NCBI GenBank assembly: GCA_025531455.1
Contig: JAMYHL010000039.1
Coordinates: 248,001 to 312,000 of the forward strand
Source: Apiotrichum sp. Y4204
Taxonomy: Eukaryota; Basidiomycota; Tremellomycetes; Trichosporonales; Trichosporonaceae
DNA: 64,000 bases
Direction of reading: 5' to 3'
The notes under the pieces were generated by a model. It was not told the origin of the DNA. It made no database searches and saw nothing but the letters and a program-made list of their open reading frames with translations. Below, piece by piece: positions 34,640 through 46,288 of the stretch. Position numbers and translations under genes: made by a program. The number at the start of each line of letters is the position of its first letter. The first letter of the stretch is position 1.

Positions 34640-35519
34640 TCACCGCCTAAACAGCGTACGGCGGGGCCGCAATCCGGTCGATGTCCTTTCTGAGCCGAAT
34701 CCCGCCGGTCGCTGGACGACGCCTTGCTCCTGGAGACGCATGCGGGCCAGCTGAAGATGGTACGGCTGCAGCGGGCCTGTCGGGTCGTTGGTGTGCTGCT
34801 GGATTTCTCGGGCTGTAATGGCACATGAACGGAAATGAAAGGAGAATAAGTCCGTGTCAGTTACGAGCAGCATTCCTCGGCAGCTTATCCGACATACCAG
34901 TCTCAACGACATCCGCAACGAACACCTTGACCATACCCGCAACGACGGATGTAACGTTGTTCGGTATATTCTGGTCATAAAGGTCCTTGCCAACCTGTCG
35001 TTAGCACAGGGGAACAGAGCAATGGGGTGACTTGGCAAAGCAACACCCCGAGCCAGCCACCCACCTTCTTGATCACGCCCTTGGGAATGACAGCCGAGTG
35101 GAACGCGTCAAACCGTCTGCTCTGCTCCTCATCAAGCGAGCCACGCAAAAGCCTGGAATCAGAAAAGCCCCCAAATCTAAAACCCACAGGATGTCGTGCC
35201 GCCGTTTCTGCGCTGCACGCTTCACATCCAGCCCGACCGCGGCAGTGGTCGCGGCCGCAACCTCGTCCTCGTCCTCGTCGCGGCGCCGGCGGCGCTTGCC
35301 CCCTCCACGCTCTTCATCCTCGCCATCCGTGTCCCCCTCTGCGTCCGCCGCGTCCCCCTCCGCATCCTCCGCGACGAGGTCTTCGGCGGAAACCTCGAGC
35401 TCGGCGTCCGAGTCCAGGTCCCGGTCCTCCTTCTTCTTCTCCTTGGGACGCGCGCGCTTCCGCTTTTCCTTGTCCTTCTTGGGCGTACCGGGCCCGGATC
35501 CGGGGAGCGCGAGGGCCAT
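34640..35519 (-). CDS. TAF11: TFIID subunit TAF11
   Basis: Histone-fold subunit of the general transcription factor TFIID; pairs with TAF13. Exons 35519-35188, 35152-35065, 34994-34898 and 34812-34640, 229 residues. The first 100 residues are low complexity, first Lys-rich and then acidic (DLVAEDAEGDAADAEGDTD). The histone fold follows: LDEEQSRRFDAFHSAVIPKG, VIKKVGKDLYDQ, VTSVVAGMVKVFVADVVETA and TGPLQPYHLQLARMRLQEQG, which match the TAFII28 signature in order. All four junctions preserve phase. The tail is Arg-rich. Confidence 0.9.
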
Positions 35520-36119
35520 TTTGACGGATGAAGAGGATAGGAGGGAGAGTGGGAGGTGAGGCTATGAGGTGATTGTTGATGGAAGACACGGTTCATTGCT
35601 GGGTGGCGATCTGTTGGTTCATTGCGAACTGCTTCCGCTAGTCCGCTTCTGCATGAAGAACATGTGGCTCACACGGTATATGACGTCATGTAGTTGTTCA
35701 AATTGTTCAGATCCCCCAGGAATGTTGTCTGCACAACATCGTCCACCTCCATGAACAACCCTTTTCTCCTTTGAGAAGCGTTATCGGTCGACCGAGGGGG
35801 CCGGCCGAACGCCGACGCCGCTTCGCTACGACGTTCGTGAGCCTCTTGCGTCCTTGCCTCTTGACGACAGCTCACATGTTGTCAAGTTGTCTGCGCAGCA
35901 TTTCATGTATACGTGTACAGATACTAGCTTACTGATCATACGAGACGGAATCCGTCGGCTACGGTGATACAGTTTGTTCGGGACTTTTACAGTGCGCTGC
36001 GCACTGCGGTACACTACTCGTTTCGGCAGTCCGATGGAAACCGAAATCGCGCGCGCAGCGAGGCACTAATCAGTAGAAACAATTGAACGAGCCACGATCA
36101 GACCAGCTGGCAGTGGCGG
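35520..36119. other. Spacer upstream of TAF11
   Basis: 600 bp between the TAF11 ATG and the stop of the membrane-protein gene on the same strand. Contains an inverted GCGCTGCGCAC-type motif near 35994-36006; no gene seen. Confidence 0.5.
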
Positions 36120-38046
36120 TTACCCCTTGTAAGTCTGGGGAGGCCCCTGACGGGCGGCCCACTCGGAGCGGTACATGGGCGGTAGAAGTTCGCGGTCGCC
36201 GACAACGAGGCCTGCTTCCTCGGCGTCCTCGGCGTGCTCGACGACACGTATGCCGCTCTGGCCCTCTCCCGCACCGAGCCTAGTTGGCGATGCAAGCAGC
36301 TCTTTCTTCAACCTCGGGAGGCCGGCTGCAAGCGGGGGTGGGTTCCGCGGCATTTCCCCTCCCCACGGCGACGGCCGCCCCGCACCAGGGCTCAGGAGCG
36401 TGTTGTGGTGCCCGCCGATACTGTTCAGATACGCACGGTCGGAGAGCGGTTCGAGCGGGACGACAGGCTCGGCGCTTACGGACGAACCCTCAGTCGGCGT
36501 CGGCGGCTGTCCGCCGGGTACGCTCCCGGCCCCTATGTTCGAGTTGGCCTTCGCGGTGGCATCCGGGCTTGCGTAGGGGCTAGTGTACGGGCTGACAAGC
36601 GACGCGAGACCCTTTTCTTCCGAGGGCGGACCGTCATGGACGAGGTCAATCTGGTGCACGGCCTTTGGCGACTGGACCTCATTCCGGCGGCGGCGGCGAA
36701 CGAGGAAGAAGACGGCAGCGAGAATGAGAAGAAGACCCAGGACACCGCCCACCTGCTGTCAGACGCTGGCTAGCGTTGTCACTCACGACACCCCCTGCAA
36801 TGGCGCCAACGTTGGTCCGACTGTGGTTTACGGCAGCTTGCGGCCCAGAGTCAGTACTCGCCGGAGGCTTGTCTAGGTTGCCGAGAGTACCCGCATTACT
36901 GTTATCAACAGTCGCGGTGGTCGCATCGGCACTAAGCATCAGCTCTGGTCGGCGCGGATGAACTACCTTCCAGGCACACAGATGAAGCTGTGGAGCCCCT
37001 GTCCCTCGGATTCCTCCCCGGCGCGGACAGTGACGGTGTACTGGACCGCGGGGTCGAGGTGCTGGAGATGGAGCGCGCCTGTCCCCGTCCACTTGTTAAA
37101 CGTCGACAGCCGCGACGCATTCTCGTTCCTCTCTTCCCTCGCAATGAACGGCGGTGGCGGGGTGTAGACCACCCAGATGACCGTGTGGCTGGGGCCAAAC
37201 GTGCCGTTCAAGATTACGAGGGTGGTGTTGGCCGGAATCGGCATCCGGAACGTCACCCCGTGCGTTCCGTGCAGCGTGTCAATCATCATCTGGTCCTCTG
37301 TCTGTCAGTCTGGCGCCTTAACATGGCGGAGACACGTACCAGGTGGGCCGAGGGTCGTCGAGACGTTCCACGTTCCGCCAGCTCGGGCATTATTGTGGAG
37401 CGTCGCCTGCGAGTTGGGCTGCCCGTTCACGACGACGGGCACAATCTTGGCGGCCGCCAGCGCTTCAGACCAGGACGACCTGATAGTCAGCCGACTCCAC
37501 ACTCCGACCTGGCCCGTAACGGCCTCTAACTCACGCATTGCTCATTATCCCCGTTGTGAACATGACCTCCTGCACGCTCATGACTCCTGTCCCCTTGCCG
37601 TTCATGCGTGCCTCGTGGAGCCCAAAGTCATGCCCCGTCGTGGACGCGAGCACGCGGTCCGCGCCCACGAGCTCTGTAAACAATGTGGTTCCGTTCTCTT
37701 GGGCGCCGTTGCCGTCGACAGAAATTTTGCGTGCATCGACAGTATCCTCCGCGGTACCGAGGAACCACACGCCGGTGAATGGCGCGTTGAGGACCGCCTC
37801 GTCGTATCCGCTCACATCTATGCTTGTCGAGCTCGCGCCCTTGCCCAGCGCGCCGGGGACATACTTGTCGGGATCGGGGTCAGAGTCGGCAAAGGACGTG
37901 TTCCATCTCGTGAACGTCGCGTTGGACTCTGGCAGATAATATATGACCGGGCTCGAGCTGGGCAACGTGAAGTTGAACCACAGATTGGGGCGGAAGTCTG
38001 CGCGTGCAGCGCCGAGTGCGACCACCCAGATCAGAGGCTGCAACAT
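36120..38046 (-). CDS. Single-pass type I membrane protein, surface ectodomain
   Basis: Five exons: 38046-37535, 37479-37340, 37297-36967, 36931-36787 and 36752-36120, 586 residues. Signal peptide MLQPLIWVVALGAARA, then an ectodomain of about 340 residues with numerous N-glycosylation sequons (FNFT, ESNATF, NTSF, QENGTT, WNVSTT, ILNGTF) and a beta-rich pattern with two similar jelly-roll-like halves (GASSTSIDVSGYDEA, GVWFLGT ... HGVTFRMPIPANTTL, GPSHTVIW). A Ser/Thr stem leads to a TM helix (GGVLGLLLILAAVFFLV) and an Arg5 stop-transfer. The cytoplasmic tail of about 190 residues is Pro/Ser-rich and disordered. This architecture is common in basidiomycetes but of unknown function; a sensor or adhesion role is speculation. 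Confidence 0.75.
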
Positions 38047-38642
38047 GTTCTGATGGAGTGAGTGGGAAAGAAATCAAAGAGTAAGTTGGAGTTGTAAGAT
38101 CATCAACGCCGGGGCAGCGAGTAATTGACGGTATCCCTGTCAGAACGTCATGTTCCGATGGATCTATGGAAGTGCTGGAGAACATCCGCCGGAGGGAGGT
38201 GATTGTGTGAAGCCACTCCCTTACCTTGTCACTGGCAGAATGGCACCACACGGAAGCTGCCACACTCAACAACATCGTTTGGACCATGTTTTCGCCAGGT
38301 ACCCGCCAGGGTCCTACAGTAGCGGATCTCGTTTGATTCAATAGACACCGAGACATTAAGCCATCGCTCTAGAGAGCTTCCGTCGTTTGAATCGAGACTA
38401 CCTGTATAGCAGTGCTGGTGTCTGAACCTTACTAACATAACGGGAGGCCTCCAAAAGCAACACCCAGCGCTTCAGATAAGGTTGCCCCGAACAAGCATTA
38501 GGACATATATCCAAGAGCCTTCCTTCGCGGGAGCTTCTTCCGTCAAGCCAAACGCATCATCTTACCTGCACGTCCTGGGGAGCCAACCGTTTATGGTGTC
38601 ACATAATGTGCAGTGTTACAAACGAGTCACGACGAAACTAGC
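38047..38642. other. Spacer upstream of the membrane-protein gene
   Basis: About 600 bp holding the promoter of the minus-strand membrane protein and the 3' flank of the transcription factor; no coding signal seen. Confidence 0.5.
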
Positions 38643-41525
38643 CTAGTCATCGTCGTCCATTACATACAACGCCTCGATATCCGACAGGATACGCAAAAAG
38701 TCCCCTGGCGAGGAGTCAGCACAGTCGCACCGGTATCTGATTTCGAGCACTCACAGAGATAGCCCTGCACTCTCGTGGTCCGCTCGTTTGCGTGCACCAT
38801 TTCCGGTGAGCTGGCGTGGGGAGGCGGGGAGGTTTGGAAGCCATCCAGGAGGGTCGAGGCGATGAAGCGAACCTTGGTGACTAGTGCGACGCTGTTCACG
38901 GCAATCACTTCCATGCGGATCTTGGAGAGGATGACAAGCAGATCGCTCGCGATCTGGTCCCTGTCCGCCTCTGTCAGTCCCAGGCGGCGGACGACAGACA
39001 TCCGACGCGACGGAGCTCCAGGCGGCTCATTCTCAACCAAGCCCGATTGCTGCTGGAGCTCCTTGTCTTGCAGGAGGCCGAGTTCCTCCCGATACTGTAA
39101 GACGATATATCGCACCATTTGCTGAGTCACGTATATGTTCGCCTGTTGGACAAGGAATCCATCCTTGACCACAGCACGGTTCGCCTTGGACGGGTCGAGA
39201 ACAAGCTGGCGAATATCGGCCGACACATGGGCATCCCATTGCGCATCCCAGTATTGCTGGTCAATTCTGAAGGTTAGTGCCGATCAATAGGTAACCTTAC
39301 GTTTCGCCTCCTGCCGCTGTTTCCGTCGCGTCCAGCTTGAGAGCATCAGGACAATTGTCCATAAGCCCCATGACCTGGTGGAAGATTTGCTCGATTTCGT
39401 TTATTCGCATCTGCAGCATGACCCCGGAGGGAGGTTTTGCGCGATCACTTCTCCGCTTGTCCAGCACCTGACCAAGCACTGAGCGTTAGAGATGCGGTGA
39501 AGACGTATGCATCTGTACTCACGTCGGAAAAGCTTGCTGATGTAGTAGAAGCCTGCCAACACCGGAGTATGTCTCTCGGGCTGCTCGAGATAGGCGTCTT
39601 CCGTGAGAAACTCATCATCACTGTTATCAGCTCACAGACCTCGAATGTTTTACTCACAGAGGTGATGGAAGCGTCACGTCCCCGCAGTCCACTTCGTGGA
39701 ATATCACCGGGGAGTTGTCGATGGCGGATACTGTCTTGTCGCTTCCGTACTGTAACCAGAAAATGCGCTTCCGGAGCTCCCTCTCAATGGGATTCAACTC
39801 TTGATAACTCTAGCTGGTCAGCACTATTTCGCTGAGTGCCACTCACAGATTCTTCATGAAGTCGTAGGCGGAGCGAGAGAAGGTAGTTTCCGCCTGATAT
39901 GATATCGTTCGCAAAGGGGTTACCCATGTGATGTGCGGCGATGCTGTGGAAGTATAAAATGATATTTCTCGTCACAGTGAGCGTGTGGAACTCCTGGTCT
40001 AAGAACGACTTGACATGGGAGTACGACCGGGAAAAGAGTATCTTGATTTCGCGTTTCGGGAGCGACACAAAAGAGCGAGGCATCTGGACCAGTGTCGCCT
40101 CGACGACTGCAAACACAAGAGCAACCCATTCCTGTTGCCCCGGTCGCTCTTCTCGATGGTTGTGGAGGTCCCGCATAAAGCTCGGTTTGTGCAAACAGGG
40201 AACGAGGCAGTACACATAATCGAAATAGAGCTCGATGAGGTGCATGAGTAGCGGGCGGGGAATGATAGCTTCGATGGGGTTGAGAGTCTGACTGATGGTC
40301 GAATATGGCGAGTGTGGGTCGTGTCCATGGCCCTCATGCAACTCCCGCGTATCATATCCACTCGTCCCTCGAAGGCCCTGGGTGATGAACGACGTGCGTT
40401 CGCTCGGAGGTGAGCCGCCTGACGGGAGGAAAGATGACGATAGTGTGTACCCGTTATTCCCTTGGGAGAGCTGCTCGGTCCGTTGCTTGTGAACGCCGAT
40501 GGTGCGTGTGAGCGCAGGAGCCCAGTCGTCAACAGCATCGTGGCCTCGTGGTATCGGTGCCGCACCGACACCGGGTACAGATAGAGCACTCCGATGCAGG
40601 GCATTCTGGGAGGCTAGTGTCCCAGGACCAGGTCCAGCGTCAGCGGCATGCATGACACTTCCGCCTGTCGTGCTCGCATTGCCTTCCGACGACCTGATGG
40701 CTGCAGCTTGATTCAAAGCCTGCATCCGCTTCAGGTACCTGAACTGTGAGCACACTGATCGCGGGTGGATACGTACATGTTGGGGGGTCCTCGCTTCTTC
40801 GGTTTATAGTCGAACGTGCCTGATTGTCAGCGATGCAATCGAATCTGGAACTTACATTGCATGCCGAGTTGGCGACAGTGGGAGCACACATCCTTAGTCG
40901 GTAGGTCATTCGACGCAGTGCCAGGTGGCGGACGGTCGCACTTTACTCTAAGGATGTAAGCAAGAATGCCAGCACGGACACATTGATGCAGACTTACTTG
41001 CGGGCTCTGCAGGCTGTTCGCATGTCAGCATCATATCCATCAATCAGAACAGCATGGTTAGGACATGTTGCCGAACCATCAGGGTGACATACCATCGCAT
41101 GATTCTGATGTCAGCCACTATCCCGATCGTGATCCCAAGAACCATCATCAGTAGTTTATCCTGATGCACTGTGTACACCACGAGTACTCACGCGTCTGTC
41201 GTGTCTTCTTCGGTTTCTTCTCCGCTTCGCTGTCCTCATCCTTACTGCGCTTCTTCACCGCTGGAAAACCGGACCTGGTCGGTGTTGTGGCAGACAACAA
41301 CCCTTGTCGTGCCTCATCATTGCCTCGGACTGCGGCCGATGCGGAGCCTTTTGACCCCGCAGATCCCGACGTCGATCGTGCCCTCCCCTGGTCGCTGCCA
41401 CGACCCGCCACACTACCGTTGGCGTCGTCCATGCTAACAGTTGCCGATGTGAGTGGAGGATATGCGTCGGAGGGCCCAATCGACGAGCCGTCCAAGTGAC
41501 CGTGCTCAGTGATGCTGCTCGTCAT
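38643..41525 (-). CDS. Zn2Cys6 fungal transcription factor
   Basis: Nuclear DNA-binding regulator of the Gal4 type with a fungal_trans middle region. Eleven exons: 41525-41192, 41104-41093 (12 nt), 41013-40998 (16 nt), 40947-40856, 40819-40777, 40738-39847, 39809-39658, 39620-39523, 39478-39301, 39266-38755 and 38704-38643, 796 residues. The six zinc ligands are Cys114, 117, 124, 142, 145 and 152 (C-x2-C-x6-C-x17-C-x2-C-x6-C), split over four exons. A KKPKKTRQT basic patch lies just before and FDYKPKKRGPPNMYLKRM just after. The middle homology region runs from LIELYFDYVYCLVPCLHKPSF through LNPIERELRKRIFWLQYGSD to the acidic end ALYVMDDDD. Target genes unknown. The N-terminal 110 residues are Ser/Gly-rich. 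Confidence 0.88.
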
Positions 41526-43284
41526 GGCGGGCGAGGGAATGAATGATGGCAGACTCGACAAGATGCGTGGTGAGATTCGACAGGATCGACTGGACCTCCG
41601 TGATCGGCGCGATCTTTCAGACGGTGGGAATGGTCGGATCCAAGGTCCACTAGCTGTGCAAGGATCACCGAACAGAGATCAGCGCGTTCGAACAATGATG
41701 TGGCAGCGATTGGCCTGTCTCGAGACAGCGCGAGGATAAAGTCGATGGCCGAGGATGAGATGAGCGCAGATAGAGGAATTGTCCAGATGCAAGTGCAACC
41801 CCGATGTCCAGATGGTTGCTGGTAGCGGAAGCAGTGTCCCCTTGGGTGCGATTGCGTGCGTGTTGTGGGGAGTCGTTGATGTTCCGTCTCGATCCGGGGA
41901 ATGCAGAGACACAAAGGGCCATGTGCCAGTCCCGACCGCCTGGGAGTGCTCCCTGTCCCTGTAGTCTGTAGATATGCGCCGACAGTGACGACCGCGAACG
42001 TGGGCCGGTCGTGCCGAATGCCGAATACTGGATGGTAGCCAGTCGCTGGCGAGGAGCCGAGAGGCACGCTCTGCGCGCAGGCTTGTGGGACGCCCTGGAA
42101 GTGAGCGGGGCTGGACGGATGGTCACGGTGGGGAAGCGGGGTTGGGAAGGGACCAGGACTAGGGCAGGTGAACGAGGTGTAATGCCCAAGGATCAAGACT
42201 CAGGCGGTGAGTGAAGGCAAGAGCTGGACCGCCGGCGGATTGGGATGCGGGGATGAGTGACGAGGGGCCCGCAGGCTAGGATGCAATTGGGCGGCGCGGC
42301 GGTGACGAGCGAGCGTCACAAGAGTCTGGACCGGAATTGGGGTCCGAGAGGGAGGATGCGTCTGAAAGCGGCAAAGAGCCGAAGGAGGAGGCAACGGATG
42401 AAGCGGGGAAAGGAGAGAGGAGAGGATGTAGGGATAGCATTGAGAGAGGCGAGGTCCGGAGGTTATCGAGCGGACTGGACTGGTCGCAGCGCGCAGCAGA
42501 CAAGGCAAAGCAATAGGGAAGAAGGAGGGAGAGGAAGATGGTCGGCGGTTGCAGCGGCTCGGCGCTCAGAAAATATCGAGAGAGTGAGAGCCGGAGTAAT
42601 TGCCCCGCAGTGGATGCGATCAGAGCGCGCGCGGAAGGGACGGGGTAGCCCGGGTGGCCCGGGTGGGGGAAAAACAAATGGAACCGATAATAAACGGAAT
42701 ACAGTATAGAGCGGCCAGCCAAAGAGTGGACGGCGAGTGGAGGTAGAACTTACATAGTACAACCACTGGCTTGAACCTTGCGGAATCAAACAAACCGACT
42801 GCCGACGTTCCCGACAGCCCAAGCGCGGGGGGATCGGGGCCTCGGGGGACGTCATAGCAGGCATGATGCCACATCATCTCACCATCTCAATCTCGATCTC
42901 CTAGGAGATTACAATTCCCCCGAGTGGCTCACCAAGGTGGAGGTCAGTTTTTCCGGATGAAAACCGTCTCCTCATAGGCTGGTCGCCGAGCCTGGTTCCT
43001 GCTCAACTCTTGTCCGCGCCTCGCATCGGAAGACCTTGTCCGACGACCATGCCATACCGTTCTGCCGAGCCCGAGCCGAGTCCCAAACCCTGCCCTGTGA
43101 CTGTTCGTCTCGTAGCTCCCTTCCGATGTGCAGCCCACATATCCCACTGAACTATGCAATAGTGCATCAAGAACATCGCCTCCTGTATATGTTCACACCA
43201 AGTGGATGATCTCCGTGATCTACTCAACCTATGCAATGCCGCCCACCCAGCCCACTAGCTGACCTCCACTCGCCTCGAGCCAGT
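41526..43284. other. Upstream region of the Zn2Cys6 gene
   Basis: About 1.75 kb, purine-rich on the plus strand (pyrimidine-rich in the minus-strand leader) around 42250-42550, with a CCCGGGTGGCCCGGGTGG duplication near 42645. No supported gene. Confidence 0.5.
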
Positions 43285-46200
43285 TCAGTGTGTGTATGTA
43301 CCAGACCGGTTCCCACTCTTCGGTGCCGTGGGATCGGAGGGAGCCCGACGGAAATCCGACGTGTCGATGCCATCAGCTGAGGATCATGTCAGCTACCACG
43401 TGAGAATTGAGGGAGATCGGTGCACGCCGTTCGGGGGCCCCGATCAGTAAGGAATCGCAACTCACAAGGTTTCTTCTTCTTGTCCTGACCCTTCTTGCCC
43501 TTGGTCTTCTTTGTCTGGCGTGTCGCGGCGCTTGGGTCGTCCAGAAGGTTGGGCTCGGCGGCGTAATCAAACGTGGGAATCTGCTCAGGCGTGATCTTGG
43601 CCTTCTTTTGTTTAGTCGAAGCTGAGGGGGCCGGTGACTGTTCATTTAGATTCGACGAATCAGCAGCCGTAGTTGCCGCCCCCTTTCGCTTCTCCTTCTT
43701 GGCCGCATTCTTGCTCTTCTTGACAGTCACAACGCCCTCTTCGTTGACCAGAGGTGCTTTGGAGAGTGTCGATGATGACGCCGAATCCGCTTTCTTGTCG
43801 CTCTTTGCGTTGGTGCGGCTTGAGGATGGCGTCGAGGTTGACTGAGCATCGGATGCGGCATTCTTCCGTTTTGCCGCCGGAATGAATTCGACCGCCTCCG
43901 GGTCCAGTACCGGTGTGTTGGGCTCCACGGGGTTAGAATTACCGCTGTGGGCCGCCTCCGCTGTCGATGCACGCTCGGGGACAAGCTCGCCGTGGATGGT
44001 GGCTTGGACGGCGGCAAACCCGGAAGCAACGGGGTTCGGCTGGCGGGATTGTTGTGCCGGTTTCTTAACATTCTTAGAGCCTGGCAGAGAGGATCCGAAC
44101 AATGAAGACGACGAGGCCTTTGAGACGACTGGCGCCGCGGTCGCCTTTCCGGACTTGTTGCCGAAGAGGGAGGACGTGGAGGCTCTCACGGCCGGCTTGT
44201 TGTGGATCAGAGACGCCCAATCATCAACAGACATTGCGGTTGTCTTTGCCTTCTTGCTGGCCGGGGTTTCGTCCACCTTCTCCTGAACGGCGGGTGGCTT
44301 CCTCGTAGCTGACTTTGTCGGCTGAGCGGTAACCTTTGATTCTGACGCTGTCTGATACTCTTTAGACGCTTCCCGGATCACAACTGCGATCTCATCGATT
44401 CGGGACTGGATAAGTGGCGCGCCCTTCGCGAGCTTGCGGCTCAAAACAACGGCATTTTTAGGACGAAGCCTAGCCAATTCGACGACGATATGGTTGGCAA
44501 GGACGTGGCTAAAAGTCAGTTTAGTTGCTGCCTGCAGACCTACTGAGGACTTTCGTCCAGTTCCCGTGCAACAGTGTCGCGCCAATAGTGGAGCCGCCTG
44601 AACACGTGTCCGGACTCTGTATCAACCTCCTTCTTCCCAAACTTCTTGATCTGATTTCCCCAACCATTCTGGCCAATTCCCTTCTCGTGATCGTACGGCT
44701 CCTGGCTGTACAGCTTCAGAGCTGTCTCGGCGGACTTCTCCAGGACTTCCCGAATCGCACGCTGAGGGTTGGGCTTGGGGGTCGAAGCGCCAGAACCCCC
44801 CTCGACCTCTGCCGCCGGTGATGGTGTACGCGATGCCCGCGCAATCAGCGCATTACGGAGGCTGTCATACACGTAGAGCAAGAAGTGGGTATCCGCGCGA
44901 GCGTAGAAGAGCATTTCCTCAGGAATGGGACGAATCCGCCAATCCGCCATCTGGTATCGCTTGTCAGCCTCAAAGTCACAGTAGAGCTTGAGGAGGGAGG
45001 CGAGAGAGAACTGCGGGAATTCTGGAAGTGTTAGCGTACGTCATGCGTCAGCAACACTCACCCAAGACCTTGCACGCATGGTACGTATCAAACAGGTTGA
45101 CGACGTAAATGTCAAAGTCGCGTTGAAGCCAGATGATATCCGAGTCAGCGCCGTGGAAAACTTTGATGATTTCCGGGTTGGCCAGGACTCCGCCAAGTTT
45201 GTGTTCCCGGAGTTCGGAACGCAGCGCAAGTGTGTCGACGATCCAGTCACCCTGGCGGGTGCTGATCTGCATGAGACAGGTTATGCCAAAGTAACTGCGA
45301 ATGTTGTTTGCTTCCAGGTCCACGGCGATTTCGGGGGCACGCTTAAGCGTCTCAGTAAGAGCCTCCAGCTGCTCTGGTGTGTCGACAAACTCGAAAGGCG
45401 TGTCTTCGAACGACCTAGGAACGATAGGCGGAGTCGATGTGAATAATGCGGTTGGGTATGGGAGATGCGTCGTCTCGTAGTAGTACGGGTGATAGCGCAT
45501 GCGGCGATCCCTCTGACGCTTCTCCGGAGTTATGATGGCGTCCTCTGAGTATATCGGCATATCATCCTCAGAAGGCTGCCACTCAAGGGGGACCATGGCA
45601 TGATGCTTGAAGGGCAGGGTAGGCTTCCACGGTGCCTGTTCGTGGCTATTGTTGACAGGTTCACGAAATGCAAGCTGCGGCTTTGGGATATCACGCGAGT
45701 TGATCAGGTGCGCGGGCAGCATGTTCTTGGAGATACCTGCGGGTCCAGGGAGCTAGAGTCAGCAATGATCTAGGACTTGACCTGTGAGCGTACCTTTCTC
45801 CCGGCCTGGGCAACAGCTGATGGCTTCACCTCGATAGCGGCCTTCTTCTTTTGTCCATTCGCCTCATCCAGATTAGAGTCCTTCTCTGTTAGTAATTAGA
45901 TACCTTCTGGTTGACATACTGCGTTCTCTAGTAAAGAGTCAACAATGTCGACCACTGAACTCCGGAAGTGGTCCACCACAACGTCCTCGTTCTCTAGTTC
46001 CGTCTTGATGCTAATCTTCTTTTTGCCATCTGATTTGGTGTCGACAGACGGCGACTGTACCGCAAGTTCGAGCAGCTCGTTGGTGAGCTTCAGAACACGA
46101 GCACTGATGCCATCCATTCCCTTTGCAAACTTGCGATCGAGCGTGCGGTGAAAGCTCATGTCGCTCTTGTCCGGAAGCTGAGAAGCCGCAGAGGTGCTCG

Positions 46201-46288
46201 CCTCCAGCGCCCCAGTCATGTTGTCCACAAACGCGGCAAAGTCCAGAGGAGGGGCAGACCCACCAGGGGTCGAAGAAGAACTCGTCAT
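43285..46288 (-). CDS. RRP6: Nuclear exosome 3'-5' exonuclease RRP6
   Basis: DEDD-Y family 3'-5' exoribonuclease of the nuclear exosome (rRNA/snoRNA trimming, RNA surveillance). Exons 46288-45920, 45880-45794, 45752-45062, 45021-44544, 44508-43466 and 43376-43285, 919 residues. Order: PMC2NT-type helical domain (residues about 10-120), linker, exonuclease core with VDLEANN (DxE), the DTLALR and FHGADSDIIWLQRDF (second Asp) region, and MADWRIRPIPEEMLFYARAD (Tyr-x3-Asp), then an HRDC region from about residue 430. The C-terminal 300 residues are Lys/Ser/Thr-rich and disordered, as in other RRP6 proteins. The frame stays open for 236 codons before the chosen ATG, so an N-terminal extension is possible. 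Confidence 0.9.
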
